A stretch of 11,206 nt of DNA from Promethearchaeota archaeon (lineage in GTDB: Archaea; Asgardarchaeota; Lokiarchaeia; Sigynarchaeales; SOKP01): NCBI GenBank assembly GCA_016839845.1, contig JAEOTL010000459.1, positions 1-11,206 of the forward strand, given 5' to 3'. The translations under genes and the position numbers were made by a program. The notes below the pieces were generated by a model. That model saw nothing but the letters and a program-made list of their open reading frames with translations, made no database searches and was not told where the DNA came from. How positions within the stretch are numbered: position 1 is the first letter of the stretch; every line of letters starts with the position of its first letter. This document shows, piece after piece, positions 1 to 7,407 of the stretch.

Positions 1-127
1 AGAGAAAGTTATGGATGATTTATAGAAAGAAATTAAGGAATAGGGCATTCTAGTATAGACCATAATCCCATAAATTAATTTTCCCTAAGACTTTAAATAC
101 TTCAATCGATAAAGATGTCTAGTACTA

Positions 128-397
128 CTATAATGCATTTCTAGTCATTTTAAATATGACCGGACGTTTATAATCCGGACAGCATGCTTTATGAGTGTTA
201 CCTTCATCTTCAAAAAAAGGATAAGACCCACCTGATTCTAACACACGAATATAAGGATAAATAGAGTTAAATGCGGCAGCACAAATTTTCCCACGATCTT
301 CAGGATAATTAAAAGTTTCCCCAACTACATGGCCTAAAGGGCAGATCCCCTCTTCAAGAATATCGGAAATTTCGATAGAAACTTTAAATGTTGACAT
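128..397 (-). CDS. TIGR04076-type small Cys/His protein, copy 1
   Basis: An 89-residue cytosolic protein with no signal peptide or membrane segment. It matches the pattern I know as TIGR04076, a family of about 85 residues with no established function. Visible conserved features are C19-P-x-G-H23, the VGETF segment at 25-29, C39 and the C72-C73-P74 motif near the C-terminus. The four Cys and one His could bind a metal, but this is inference. About half of its residues match the second copy at 7619-7885, with one single-residue gap by eye. It starts at ATG 397 without a clear Shine-Dalgarno and ends in TAG, followed by further in-frame TAGs. It lies 91 bp downstream of the GH51 gene on the same strand, so cotranscription is possible. 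A TTATTTA stretch about 35 bases upstream of the ATG could instead be its own TATA box. Confidence 0.85.
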   Translation of the reverse strand: MSTFKVSIEISDILEEGICPLGHVVGETFNYPEDRGKICAAAFNSIYPYIRVLESGGSYPFFEDEGNTHKACCPDYKRPVIFKMTRNAL

Positions 398-488
398 AAT
401 TAAGACCTAAAATATTAGATCGTAAATAAGGGTATCAGACATAAAAGCGCATTGGAATTAAAAGAAAAGAGGAGATAAAAAGGTATCA

Positions 489-2048
489 TTAAGTACTTTT
501 TGTTAATTTTACAACAATAACTGAATGAGCTTGTAATTCCAAATTCATATTTGTTTTAACATTTTTAAGTATTTTTTTTTTAATTTGGATTTTATTTCTA
601 TTTTCTAATGTATTATAGTCAAAAGGAGAAGTACTTGTTAATTCTATAACAGTTCCCTTCTCATTAGGGGTAAAACCGCTGATCTCGAGATTTGTTTTTA
701 AATTTTCACTAAAATGTTTATTAATAATCATAAGTGAAAGGTTATCTTCCTCATCATTGATATTAGCATTACATTCAACGTATGGAACATTATTATATTC
801 AGGAATACTCCCGGATTTTCCATTTTCAAAGGTTTTACATTCAACTTTTACGTCCTCTATCAAATTATTATACATATGATCCACGAATAATTTAAATGCT
901 AAATAGACAGGAGTTAGAATTAAGCCATCTGGATCTGTTTGAATGGTACCGATACAATTAACTAATTGAGCCCAGTTAGCTATAGGGCATTTATATGACA
1001 TTTTCTGGAAGGTCATTAGAGTTAATGCTGTCCATATCCCATCTTGGAGATTATAATTCGTTCTAATGACATCTTTTATCAAATACCATAAGCCCCACTC
1101 ATCAAAAACTATACGAACATGGGTATTTTCTCCCAAAACACTAATTATATCATTCCACGTATCATTAATATAATCTCTTATTAAAGGCATGGAAGCCATT
1201 AAGGCATGATAGATTTTTTCATTATCACGCCGTTTTCTACCCGCAGAGGGACCAGTAATATTTGGGAGATATCTATGAATGCTTAAAAAATCGATCCATT
1301 CTTTTCCAATCATTTTTAAAACAGTTTGATTCCAATTTGAATTATCGTAACCAACTGCGACCAATTTAATAGTTGGATCTTTTTCTCTCATCCTTTTAGC
1401 AAATTTAAGATATTTTTCTGCATAATCCTCGGGAGTTTTTTCATATCCTTTTTCCCAAGCAGCATAGATTTCATTAGCAATTCCCCAAACTTTCACATTA
1501 TATGGTTTTTCTCTTCCATACTTAGCTCTTAATGCCCCATATTCTGTATCTATGGATCCATTACAGTATTCCACCCAATCGGCTGCTTCTTCTGGAGTTC
1601 CTGATCCATAATTCACATTAAGATAAGGTTTAGTTCCGATTATTTCACAAAGTGTTAAAAATTCATCGGTTCCAAATTGATTTTTGATATCCGGTCCAAG
1701 ACCTTCAATTGTACCAAAACCTCCCACTCCCCAATGTAAATTTTTCACAACTTTCCTCTCATTCCTCGGACCAATCGCGTCTTTCCAATGATAGACATCA
1801 GAATAACATCCTCCAAATGCTCTTAAAACCGTTGGTCTCATTTCTTTGATTGCTTCTAAAAGATCTTTTCGTACTCCTTTGCCTAATAAAGGAACACCAG
1901 TTACTAACGGAACATTTGGGGGTTTATACGACCATATACCATTATGAATACAATCCCCGATATGCTCAATAAAATTGCCGTAAATCATTGGATTAATCTG
2001 TTTCTTACTAGAATCGACGTTGATTTTAATCTTATTACTTTTTTCCAT
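489..2048 (-). CDS. GH51 alpha-L-arabinofuranosidase
   Basis: Retaining exo-glycosidase that removes terminal alpha-L-arabinofuranosyl residues from arabinan, arabinoxylan or short oligosaccharides. At 519 residues it is of normal length for a one-subunit GH51 enzyme: a TIM barrel (about 20-390) and a C-terminal beta domain (about 395-517). Family landmarks are F26-I-E28-H-I-G near the N-terminus, the FGTDEF and GTPEEAADWVEYCN region (125-163), the acid/base in A191-N192-E193, the H258-R-Y260 strand, and the nucleophile in F315-D316-E317-W-G-L-W. The loop usually written RYPGGN reads R76-A-F-G-G-C81 here, so the Asn that contacts substrate in characterised members is replaced by Cys. There is no signal peptide, so the enzyme is cytosolic and probably acts on imported oligosaccharides. 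The start at ATG 2048 fits the family's N-terminal length. No strong ribosome binding site is seen. Family assignment is firm; the exact substrate is unknown. Confidence 0.95.
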   Translation of the reverse strand: MEKSNKIKINVDSSKKQINPMIYGNFIEHIGDCIHNGIWSYKPPNVPLVTGVPLLGKGVRKDLLEAIKEMRPTVLRAFGGCYSDVYHWKDAIGPRNERKVVKNLHWGVGGFGTIEGLGPDIKNQFGTDEFLTLCEIIGTKPYLNVNYGSGTPEEAADWVEYCNGSIDTEYGALRAKYGREKPYNVKVWGIANEIYAAWEKGYEKTPEDYAEKYLKFAKRMREKDPTIKLVAVGYDNSNWNQTVLKMIGKEWIDFLSIHRYLPNITGPSAGRKRRDNEKIYHALMASMPLIRDYINDTWNDIISVLGENTHVRIVFDEWGLWYLIKDVIRTNYNLQDGIWTALTLMTFQKMSYKCPIANWAQLVNCIGTIQTDPDGLILTPVYLAFKLFVDHMYNNLIEDVKVECKTFENGKSGSIPEYNNVPYVECNANINDEEDNLSLMIINKHFSENLKTNLEISGFTPNEKGTVIELTSTSPFDYNTLENRNKIQIKKKILKNVKTNMNLELQAHSVIVVKLTKST

Positions 2049-2126
2049 TATTCTTTCACATACTTTAAAAAAAAATTACAACTCTATAGAATGTTGATAA
2101 TCACTGATTTTTTATTATGGTATAGA

Positions 2127-2336
2127 TTATATATGTTTTATAATTTCCTTTAATTGCTTGATATGTTTCTTCAGTTTCTCATTTTCCTCTATCTTTTTCT
2201 CCAATTTCTTTTGTAAGTCGAATTGAGACTTTCGCAGAGTTTCGATCTGTTTCTGCATCTTCTCATTATCTCCTAACTGTTTCTCCAATTTTGTAAAGAG
2301 TTTACGAACTTCTTCGTACCCATTAAATTCACTCAT
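2127..2336 (-). CDS. Small coiled-coil protein
   Basis: A 69-residue, very Lys/Glu-rich protein that is almost wholly one predicted helix. Hydrophobic residues repeat with heptad-like spacing from about residue 10 to the end, as expected for a coiled coil that dimerises or binds a partner. I recognise no family. The start is placed at ATG 2336 because GAGGTG lies six bases upstream. The in-frame GTG at 2345, which would add three residues, is part of that ribosome binding site. It sits between the GH51 gene (79 bp downstream, same strand) and the divergent oxidoreductase. Its last half resembles the short ORF at 5278-5439 (L-x3-I-E-x-N-E-x-L-K-K-x-I-K), although low-complexity coiled coils often look alike. 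The good ribosome binding site makes it likely to be expressed. Confidence 0.6.
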   Translation of the reverse strand: MSEFNGYEEVRKLFTKLEKQLGDNEKMQKQIETLRKSQFDLQKKLEKKIEENEKLKKHIKQLKEIIKHI

Positions 2337-2342
2337 GCGGTT

Positions 2343-2348
2343 CACCTC
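2343..2348 (-). promoter_or_regulatory. Shine-Dalgarno GAGGTG that fixes the coiled-coil gene start
   Basis: Read on the minus strand, GAGGTG precedes ATG 2336 with six bases between. The GTG inside it is itself in frame and would be taken as a start by an automated caller, but using it would leave that start without a ribosome binding site. The ATG is therefore preferred. Confidence 0.6.
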
Positions 2349-2520
2349 TAATAGTATAAAGACGTTCTCAATTTATTTTTTGCTGTATCGCTTTTATTTT
2401 CGTAAAATTGATTTCCAAAAAGATATTTTTTAGAATCCTAATGAGAAATTTTAAAAATCCGTTTTCTTTTAATTTTTTAATTCCATATTTATCAGTTATT
2501 AATTAGAATGAGGATTTTGT
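2346..2520. other. Divergent intergenic promoter region
   Basis: This AT-rich gap separates the minus-strand coiled-coil gene from the plus-strand oxidoreductase, so it should hold both promoters. CATATTTATC at 2484-2493 is a candidate plus-strand TATA element. GAGGA at 2510-2514, six bases before ATG 2521, is a good ribosome binding site for the oxidoreductase. No other structure is seen. Confidence 0.35.
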
Positions 2521-3438
2521 ATGCAATTTGGAGCGCAATTAGTTAATTATGCTATCACTTGGGAGGAATTACTCTCAACAATTAAACTAGTCGAAGCAGG
2601 TCGGTGGCATAGTCTATATTACTCAGACCATTTCCTAACCCCTGCTCCCGGAGCAGGTCTAGAAGATTTACCCGCCCTGGAAGGGTGGTCGTTAATTACT
2701 GCTACCGCTGCCGTCACCAAGCGTCTGCGACTGGGTATACTCGTCACAGGTAATACTTACCGAAACCCCGCGCTTCTCGCCAAGATGGCAGCCACAGTAG
2801 ACCAGATATCTAATGGCCGTCTTAACCTCGGTATTGGGGCAGGGTGGTTTAAGCAAGAGCATGAAGCTTTCGGGTGGGAGTTTCCAAGTGTTCGCGAGAG
2901 ATGTGATCGTCTAGAGGAGGCAGTTGAATTGATCAAGATACTGTTTACAGCGGAAGGACCCGTTGACTATAATGGGCGTTATTACAAACTCAATAAGGCG
3001 CACTTTTCACCAGCTTGCACGCAGAAGCCGCATGTTCCAATTATGGTTGGTGGAAATGGAGAGAAACGAACACTACGCACACTTGCCAAATTCGGTGACA
3101 TTTGTAACCTTGATTTCAATTATCCCGCATCCCCAGAACTGTTTAAACATAAAATGGAAGTTATTGAGCGCCACTGTGAAGATATTGGTCGAGATCCTGC
3201 TGAGATCAAGAAAACAATTCACATTCCATTGCGTCTTGAAAGTGATGAGAAAAAGGCTGCACAACTTCGCAAAGCTCGCGGTGAATGGATCATGTATGGC
3301 ACGGCTTCCTTTATAATCGACCGCATTCAAGAATATGAGGACGCAGGTGTCGAAGAAATCATGTTTGGGGGTGTCCCATCCAAACCTGGGTTGTATGAGC
3401 GTATAAATGAAGAGATTTTATCTGCTTTCAATAAATAA
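2521..3438 (+). CDS. Luciferase-like (LLM class) F420-type oxidoreductase
   Basis: A 305-residue flavin or F420-dependent oxidoreductase of the bacterial-luciferase-like TIM-barrel superfamily. Hallmarks in order are SDHF at 35-38, the LGILVTGNTYRNP strand and loop (71-83), the DQISNGRLNLGIGAGW stretch (94-109), G152-R-Y-Y, the V172-P-I-M-V-G-G-N-G segment that lies near the cofactor phosphate in this fold, and a C-terminal helix typical of the family (about 260-283). The pattern resembles the Rv1855c-like group of probable F420-dependent enzymes. F420 rather than FMN is inferred and the substrate is unknown. ATG 2521 is supported by GAGGA six bases upstream. Sampled 60-base blocks inside the gene are about 48-55% GC, against about one third in the neighbouring arabinofuranosidase gene, and the codons favour G/C at third positions. 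This suggests recent horizontal gain, perhaps from a bacterium. Confidence 0.92.
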   Translation: MQFGAQLVNYAITWEELLSTIKLVEAGRWHSLYYSDHFLTPAPGAGLEDLPALEGWSLITATAAVTKRLRLGILVTGNTYRNPALLAKMAATVDQISNGRLNLGIGAGWFKQEHEAFGWEFPSVRERCDRLEEAVELIKILFTAEGPVDYNGRYYKLNKAHFSPACTQKPHVPIMVGGNGEKRTLRTLAKFGDICNLDFNYPASPELFKHKMEVIERHCEDIGRDPAEIKKTIHIPLRLESDEKKAAQLRKARGEWIMYGTASFIIDRIQEYEDAGVEEIMFGGVPSKPGLYERINEEILSAFNK

Positions 3439-3523
3439 ACTATTCGTGAATAATAAATCCCCGGTTTAATCCCATTATAATATTATCATTAAAATGTTGA
3501 AATCTTCCCAGCAAGCCTGCTTC

Positions 3524-3536
3524 GCTCTTGGAGAGC
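3524..3536. terminator. Possible small hairpin between convergent genes
   Basis: GCTCT and AGAGC form a perfect five-base stem around a three-base TGG loop, followed on the plus strand by an AT-rich run (TTATATATTATT). It lies in the 108-bp gap between the convergent oxidoreductase and sulfatase-like genes, where terminators for both strands are expected. The stem is short and archaeal termination depends mainly on T-runs, so this is weak. The rest of the gap shows nothing notable. Confidence 0.25.
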
Positions 3537-3546
3537 TTATATATTA

Positions 3547-4998
3547 TTAAGATCTTCTTAATTCGAATAAATAATTTATTAATTGTTGATGTAATTCTTT
3601 TGAGATATCTGGCTCTTGGTCCAGCAAGTTATTTAATTGAAATTGATCATTTCTTCTATTATAAAGCTCATTAGATTTTGGGATCTCTTGATTAAAATCA
3701 GTGGAATTTGTCCCCTCTAGTTTATTACCCCACATCTTTATACCGTACATTGCAACAAGCTTTTGGATTTCAGGTTCTTTTTTCTCAAGCCAATGTACAT
3801 ATGACCAGTCTTCAGTTTGAATGCTCCATGAAAAGTTATAATATCCAGAGATTGCAAAATCTTTTACTCTGTCGGTTTCTCCTAAAATATGAGGAATTAG
3901 ATTATTTCCTTGTAATGTTCCACTCATTCTTTTAATTTTTAAGAAGTTGAGGATTGTTGGAGCGATATCAACAGTTTCTACAAAGCTTGAACATCGGTTC
4001 GGATTTGCTTCAGGATGATAAATAATTAAGGGAATATGTACAAGTTCCTCGTAAGGCCATGGTCTGCATTTAGTAATGATTCCATGGCCATTTTCTCCAT
4101 TACCGAGTGGTTCCCCATGATCACTTAGAAAAATTATTAGAGAATCGTTAAAAATTTCCAATTCCTTTAGCTTGTCTAAGAATTTCCCAATCCATTTATC
4201 AACCATTGTAATTTTTTCAGCATATAACATTCTTATATGGTGAGTTTCTTCCTCATTAAGATATCCGTCTACGTAAGTAGAAACGGGAGAAATAATATCT
4301 TTTCCTTCATAGTTTGGATCGTAGGGACAATTTATTTTAGGATTATAGACTGATGGAGGATCCCACGGTTCGTGAGGATCAAAGCAATCCAACCAAAAAA
4401 AAATATCATTCTTGGATTTTAATTTTATTAATTGATCCATAGCAGTTTTACACACCCGAGCCACAGCATGATCTTCATCACTTTGCCAATGTTGTGATTC
4501 ACGTAGGTGATAATTTAAGGCGCTTCTTGCAAGAAGACTGTTGGAATCTTCTTTCATTCTTTTTCCCCTTTGCTCGTATTTTGGTTTATGAAACTGTTCT
4601 ATACTAATATTTAGAGGATTTTTACTATAAAAGGGATCAAATTCTCCTCCCCGGATATATTCAACATGATCAAATCCGCGTTCATACCCAAATCTGGGCA
4701 TATGCATTGGAAGTGTATCAGTAATTAAAATACTCCGAATTCCTTCCCAATAAAAAATCTCTGAAAGTATTCTATCGTCGGGATATAAAGGCTCCCAACC
4801 ACTAAAGGGTAAAGTATAACGACCAGTAAAAAGAGCTTTTCGAACAGGAATAGTCGGAAGACCTTCCGCATAAGCATTCTCAAATAATGTTGATTGTTCA
4901 GCTAACTTGTCAATATTAGGTGTTTTAATCCAATTATTTCCATAGCAACCTAAATAATCAAAACGCAAACTATCTGCAACAATTACAAACACTTTCAT
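3547..4998 (-). CDS. Sulfatase-like hydrolase with Thr at the formylglycine position
   Basis: A 483-residue member of the alkaline phosphatase/sulfatase superfamily, cytosolic (no signal peptide). Metal-site features are present: D9 in the N-terminal VADSLRFDYLGCYG block, F206-D-P-H209-E-P-W, and S292-D293-H294-G295-E296, followed by H305 and K310 where sulfatases have active-site residues. The signature that should read C/S-x-P-x-R is T49-I-P-V-R53, followed by the usual K-A-L-F-T-G-R-Y. A Thr cannot be converted to formylglycine by the known Cys- or Ser-type maturation. It may act as a direct nucleophile, as in phosphodiesterases of the superfamily, so the substrate could be a phosphate ester, phosphonate or sulfate ester. 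Length is normal and the C-terminal region (about 385-480) is intact. It converges with the oxidoreductase. The start is ATG 4998; a TATA-like CATATACTAT just upstream would fit a near-leaderless message. Confidence 0.85.
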   Translation of the reverse strand: MKVFVIVADSLRFDYLGCYGNNWIKTPNIDKLAEQSTLFENAYAEGLPTIPVRKALFTGRYTLPFSGWEPLYPDDRILSEIFYWEGIRSILITDTLPMHMPRFGYERGFDHVEYIRGGEFDPFYSKNPLNISIEQFHKPKYEQRGKRMKEDSNSLLARSALNYHLRESQHWQSDEDHAVARVCKTAMDQLIKLKSKNDIFFWLDCFDPHEPWDPPSVYNPKINCPYDPNYEGKDIISPVSTYVDGYLNEEETHHIRMLYAEKITMVDKWIGKFLDKLKELEIFNDSLIIFLSDHGEPLGNGENGHGIITKCRPWPYEELVHIPLIIYHPEANPNRCSSFVETVDIAPTILNFLKIKRMSGTLQGNNLIPHILGETDRVKDFAISGYYNFSWSIQTEDWSYVHWLEKKEPEIQKLVAMYGIKMWGNKLEGTNSTDFNQEIPKSNELYNRRNDQFQLNNLLDQEPDISKELHQQLINYLFELRRS

Positions 4999-5004
4999 GT
5001 TTAA

Positions 5005-5228
5005 ATACTAAATTTAATAGTATATGAAGATGATCTTTATGAAAAGAGATATACGCTCTATTGTGTAATAGAAGTAGGCATCAGGAAGGCCGTGGTAAGC
5101 CAAGAAAACAGCATTGAAGAAGCTTTAGATATTTTGGGGGATTTGTTCTTTGAATAGGATTATCTTCTTCCAATGCATACGATTTTTGGGAAGATAATTT
5201 CGATGCTTACGATCCAGGTAATTGGTAA
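5005..5228 (+). pseudogene. Decayed small protein gene (two open segments out of frame)
   Basis: The frame from 5005 is open to a TAG at 5155-5157 and reads like real protein from about 5023: YEDDLYEKRYTLY, then VIEVGIRKAVVSQ, then SIEEALDILGDLFFE. It has no usable start codon at its head. Just after the TAG, a second frame gives SSSNAYDFWEDNFDAYDPGNW and stops at TAA 5226-5228. Joined by one frameshift, they would make an acidic protein of about 70 residues. I do not recognise the family. No slippery heptamer is visible at the junction, so programmed frameshifting is unlikely. The composition (amphipathic helix, acidic aromatic-rich tail) is unlike random AT-rich DNA, so a dead gene is the best explanation. 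Confidence 0.4.
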
Positions 5229-5277
5229 GGGGATAATAAATTGTTTTATCTACAAAGTGAGTATACAGAGTAATAAT

Positions 5278-5439
5278 ATGAGGGAACGTGATCAGATCCA
5301 TCAAGTGAAAAATATGAATAAACAAGATAAACACTTGAAACGTTTGATAGAGAAAAACGAGAACTTGAAGAAAGAGATTAAAAGCCCGTTGGTATCTCAG
5401 AAAAAACAGCTTGAGAAGTTAATGCTATATAAACGATAG
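5278..5439 (+). CDS. Possible 53-residue coiled-coil peptide
   Basis: A short, Lys-rich, helix-forming ORF with heptad-like spacing (L-x3-I-E-K-N-E-N-L-K-K-E-I-K). It resembles the C-terminal half of the coiled-coil protein at 2127-2336. The start is uncertain: ATG 5278 has no clear ribosome binding site, while ATG 5314 has AAGTGA a few bases upstream and would give 41 residues. It follows the decayed gene at 5005-5228, so it may be part of the same degraded locus and not a live gene. No function can be assigned. Confidence 0.3.
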   Translation: MRERDQIHQVKNMNKQDKHLKRLIEKNENLKKEIKSPLVSQKKQLEKLMLYKR

Positions 5440-5586
5440 TTTCGGAGCACCATCTGTATTCAAAAACCTTAAGTTACTCTTAGCATGTATCCTTTTAAAC
5501 AAAAAATAGGATATTCTATGCTGGAATATATTCATCTTGTCATCACTAAAAAAATTGCGTGGGAAATTGTATACTTATGTCAAATA

Positions 5587-7407
5587 CTATTTCTTTAAAT
5601 TCCTATTCTTATTTTTACGATTTTTATAATTCTCTTTAATAAGACCTTCTTTTCTGATTTCTTCTTCGTAAGGTTTTATAGACTTAGTTATATCAATTGG
5701 GTTATTACAGATCCAACACAGATTTTCTATTTCAGTTAAAGCTCGAGCACATTTTTCACAATAGAGAGCATCACAGTTGCAAGCATACATATAACCTAAT
5801 ATATCTCCCTTGCAAACTATACAGATTTTCCGTTCTTTATGTATTGTAATTTGTTTTTCTTTAACTTGAGTAGTCAAAGAAACACGATTGCGAAGGAGAT
5901 GTTCAATTTGTTCATCCATTCCTGCTAATTTTATACGTTCTGATATGGATATCTCTTCTTCTTTTAAATCATCCCACATGCTTAACTGACTGTTTAATTT
6001 ATCGATTTCTAGAGATATTTTGGTTGCTAATTGACTAAAATTCCATCTTTCCGCGATTCGGTTAGCTTGAGTTAAAGCCTTTCTTGCTTCTTTTATATCT
6101 AAGGTCAACAGGGCTAATTTTCCGTTTAAAAAAAAAATTTCAGTCAAAAGATAGTAAGATTGACTTTTTTCAGCAATTTCTAATGCTTGAGCAATCAACG
6201 ATTTCAGTTCTTCTAATACTTCTAAATCATTGAGCTGACGGACCTCAATTAGGAGTAATTCAGATAAATGAAAGAATGTCCAAACGTTGAGTTCAAAATC
6301 GTCAACCTCCTCATCAAGAATCTGTTTCAAAATTACTTCCGCTTCTCCTCGATAGGGAGCTCTTAGACTTGTTTTCAATAGTAAGGCTTTACAAAAACGA
6401 TACCATGCATTAATCAATTTATTCTTCGAACAAATTTCCATTTGCTCTATATCATTAAGATATTGTTTAGCTCTTTCAAGATCATGATTTTCTATCAAGT
6501 TTATAATCATATTTAATATGTTATTAGCAGCTTCCCTATCTAAACCTAACTCACGGTTTATCTCTAAACTAAGTTCTAAATATTCTAACGAACGATTTAA
6601 ATCCCTTATGTAAGAATAAGACCATCCAATATCATTAAATAAAAGTGCCATCATAGGTTTATTATTTAGACTCTTAAAAATATCTAAAGATTGTTCTTGA
6701 AGTAGAATGCTCTGATTAATATCCCCCTTGTACATATATATCTTTCCCTTAGCTCTAAGCCCCAATGCGACGTAATATCTCCAGTTAGTATCATTAGCAA
6801 AGGTTAACCCTAACTCCACTTTTTTTAGAGCGTAATCGAGATCGCCCTTTAGTTGAGAATATAAATAAGAACTTAATATTAAAACTTCAGCAAGGCCCCG
6901 TTTATACCCTAATTCTTCGCGTAAGGATAGACAGAGTTTTGAGTGTTCTTCTGATTTATCCCCATCAGGCATTATTAAATAATACCAAGCTTTAAGATAT
7001 TCAATACTTGATTCTCTTAGTTTGTGATCCCCTGGTAAATCATTGTTTATAACTTTTAGAACGTCTTCTCCTTGCTTAATTTTATCGATAACATCATCCG
7101 ATCTATAAAGCCAACATAGAGCTATAGTTTCCAGATTTATAGCATCAAAAGCCAAGGAATTTTCTTGTATTTCTAAACTTTTATTATAGGTTTGGTTTGC
7201 AAGCTTGATAGCATCATTAAATAATCCTTTTTGAATAAGAATGTCAATTTTTAGGAGATTGCATAATAGTGTGTCCTTAAGAGTGCTCTCTCCTCCTTCC
7301 ATAAATTTCTCTATTAGTTGATGGGCTTCCTCAAACTTGCCTTCTACAATGAGTTGTCCTGCTTGAATTAATTCATCAGGTTTGCATTCAAAACTGGAAT
7401 TGATCAT
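5587..7407 (-). CDS. TPR-repeat protein with C-terminal RING-like zinc cluster
   Basis: A 606-residue cytosolic protein. Residues 1 to about 470 are tandem helical hairpins of TPR type, clearest at 225-285 (K-G-D-I-N-Q-S-I-L-L-Q-E-Q-S-L-D-I-F followed by D-L-N-R-S-L-E-Y-L-E-L-S-L-E-I) and again around 410-450. A charged helical linker follows (about 470-525). Then comes a compact cluster of eight cysteines, C529, C532, C543, C545, C550, C553, C564 and C567, with spacing C-x2-C-x10-C-x-C-x4-C-x2-C-x10-C-x2-C and a final C-W-I-C-N-N-P-I that resembles the end of a RING finger. The tail is very basic (about 590-606). TPRs normally bind peptides or partner proteins. The Cys cluster suggests two zinc ions in a cross-brace. 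A ubiquitin-ligase-like or scaffolding role is inference only. The start is ATG 7407 with a weak purine-rich upstream stretch. Confidence 0.85.
   Translation of the reverse strand: MINSSFECKPDELIQAGQLIVEGKFEEAHQLIEKFMEGGESTLKDTLLCNLLKIDILIQKGLFNDAIKLANQTYNKSLEIQENSLAFDAINLETIALCWLYRSDDVIDKIKQGEDVLKVINNDLPGDHKLRESSIEYLKAWYYLIMPDGDKSEEHSKLCLSLREELGYKRGLAEVLILSSYLYSQLKGDLDYALKKVELGLTFANDTNWRYYVALGLRAKGKIYMYKGDINQSILLQEQSLDIFKSLNNKPMMALLFNDIGWSYSYIRDLNRSLEYLELSLEINRELGLDREAANNILNMIINLIENHDLERAKQYLNDIEQMEICSKNKLINAWYRFCKALLLKTSLRAPYRGEAEVILKQILDEEVDDFELNVWTFFHLSELLLIEVRQLNDLEVLEELKSLIAQALEIAEKSQSYYLLTEIFFLNGKLALLTLDIKEARKALTQANRIAERWNFSQLATKISLEIDKLNSQLSMWDDLKEEEISISERIKLAGMDEQIEHLLRNRVSLTTQVKEKQITIHKERKICIVCKGDILGYMYACNCDALYCEKCARALTEIENLCWICNNPIDITKSIKPYEEEIRKEGLIKENYKNRKNKNRNLKK

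Larger units (their letters stand above)
4999..5586. other. 588-bp gap between the sulfatase-like and TPR genes
   Basis: This is the largest gap in the window without a confident gene. It holds the sulfatase-like gene's promoter at its left end, a decayed small gene (5005-5228) and a short coiled-coil ORF (5278-5439). In the remainder, 5440-5586, I see no coding signal, repeat or structured RNA. Confidence 0.5.

Noticed and set aside
2..73. Plus-strand frame reading EKVMDDL, KEIKE and GILV separated by TAG codons at 23, 41 and 56, suggesting amber readthrough or pyrrolysine.
   Set aside because: The stretch is very short and cut by the window edge, and three good genes here (128-397, 5587-7407, 7996-9402) end in TAG, which argues against TAG being a sense codon. 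Chance or a decayed gene tail is more likely.
1944..2153. Plus-strand open frame across the start of the GH51 gene.
   Set aside because: It lies opposite a well-supported gene and its translation is rich in Phe/Tyr/Leu, as expected for antisense AT-rich DNA.
2963..3330. Open frames on both strands inside the oxidoreductase gene (2963-3316 plus, 3073-3330 minus).
   Set aside because: They overlap a gene with strong family motifs and a ribosome binding site; their translations show no domain pattern.
3708..3935. Plus-strand open frame opposite the sulfatase-like gene.
   Set aside because: Antisense to a confident coding region, with no recognisable features or ribosome binding site.
5140..5160. 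Programmed -1 frameshift linking the two segments of the 5005-5228 remnant.
   Set aside because: No slippery heptamer or downstream structure is visible, and the first segment also lacks a start codon, so decay explains it better.
5125..5334. Minus-strand open frame in the 588-bp gap.
   Set aside because: It is opposite the more protein-like plus-strand remnant and short coiled-coil ORF, and its composition is random-looking.
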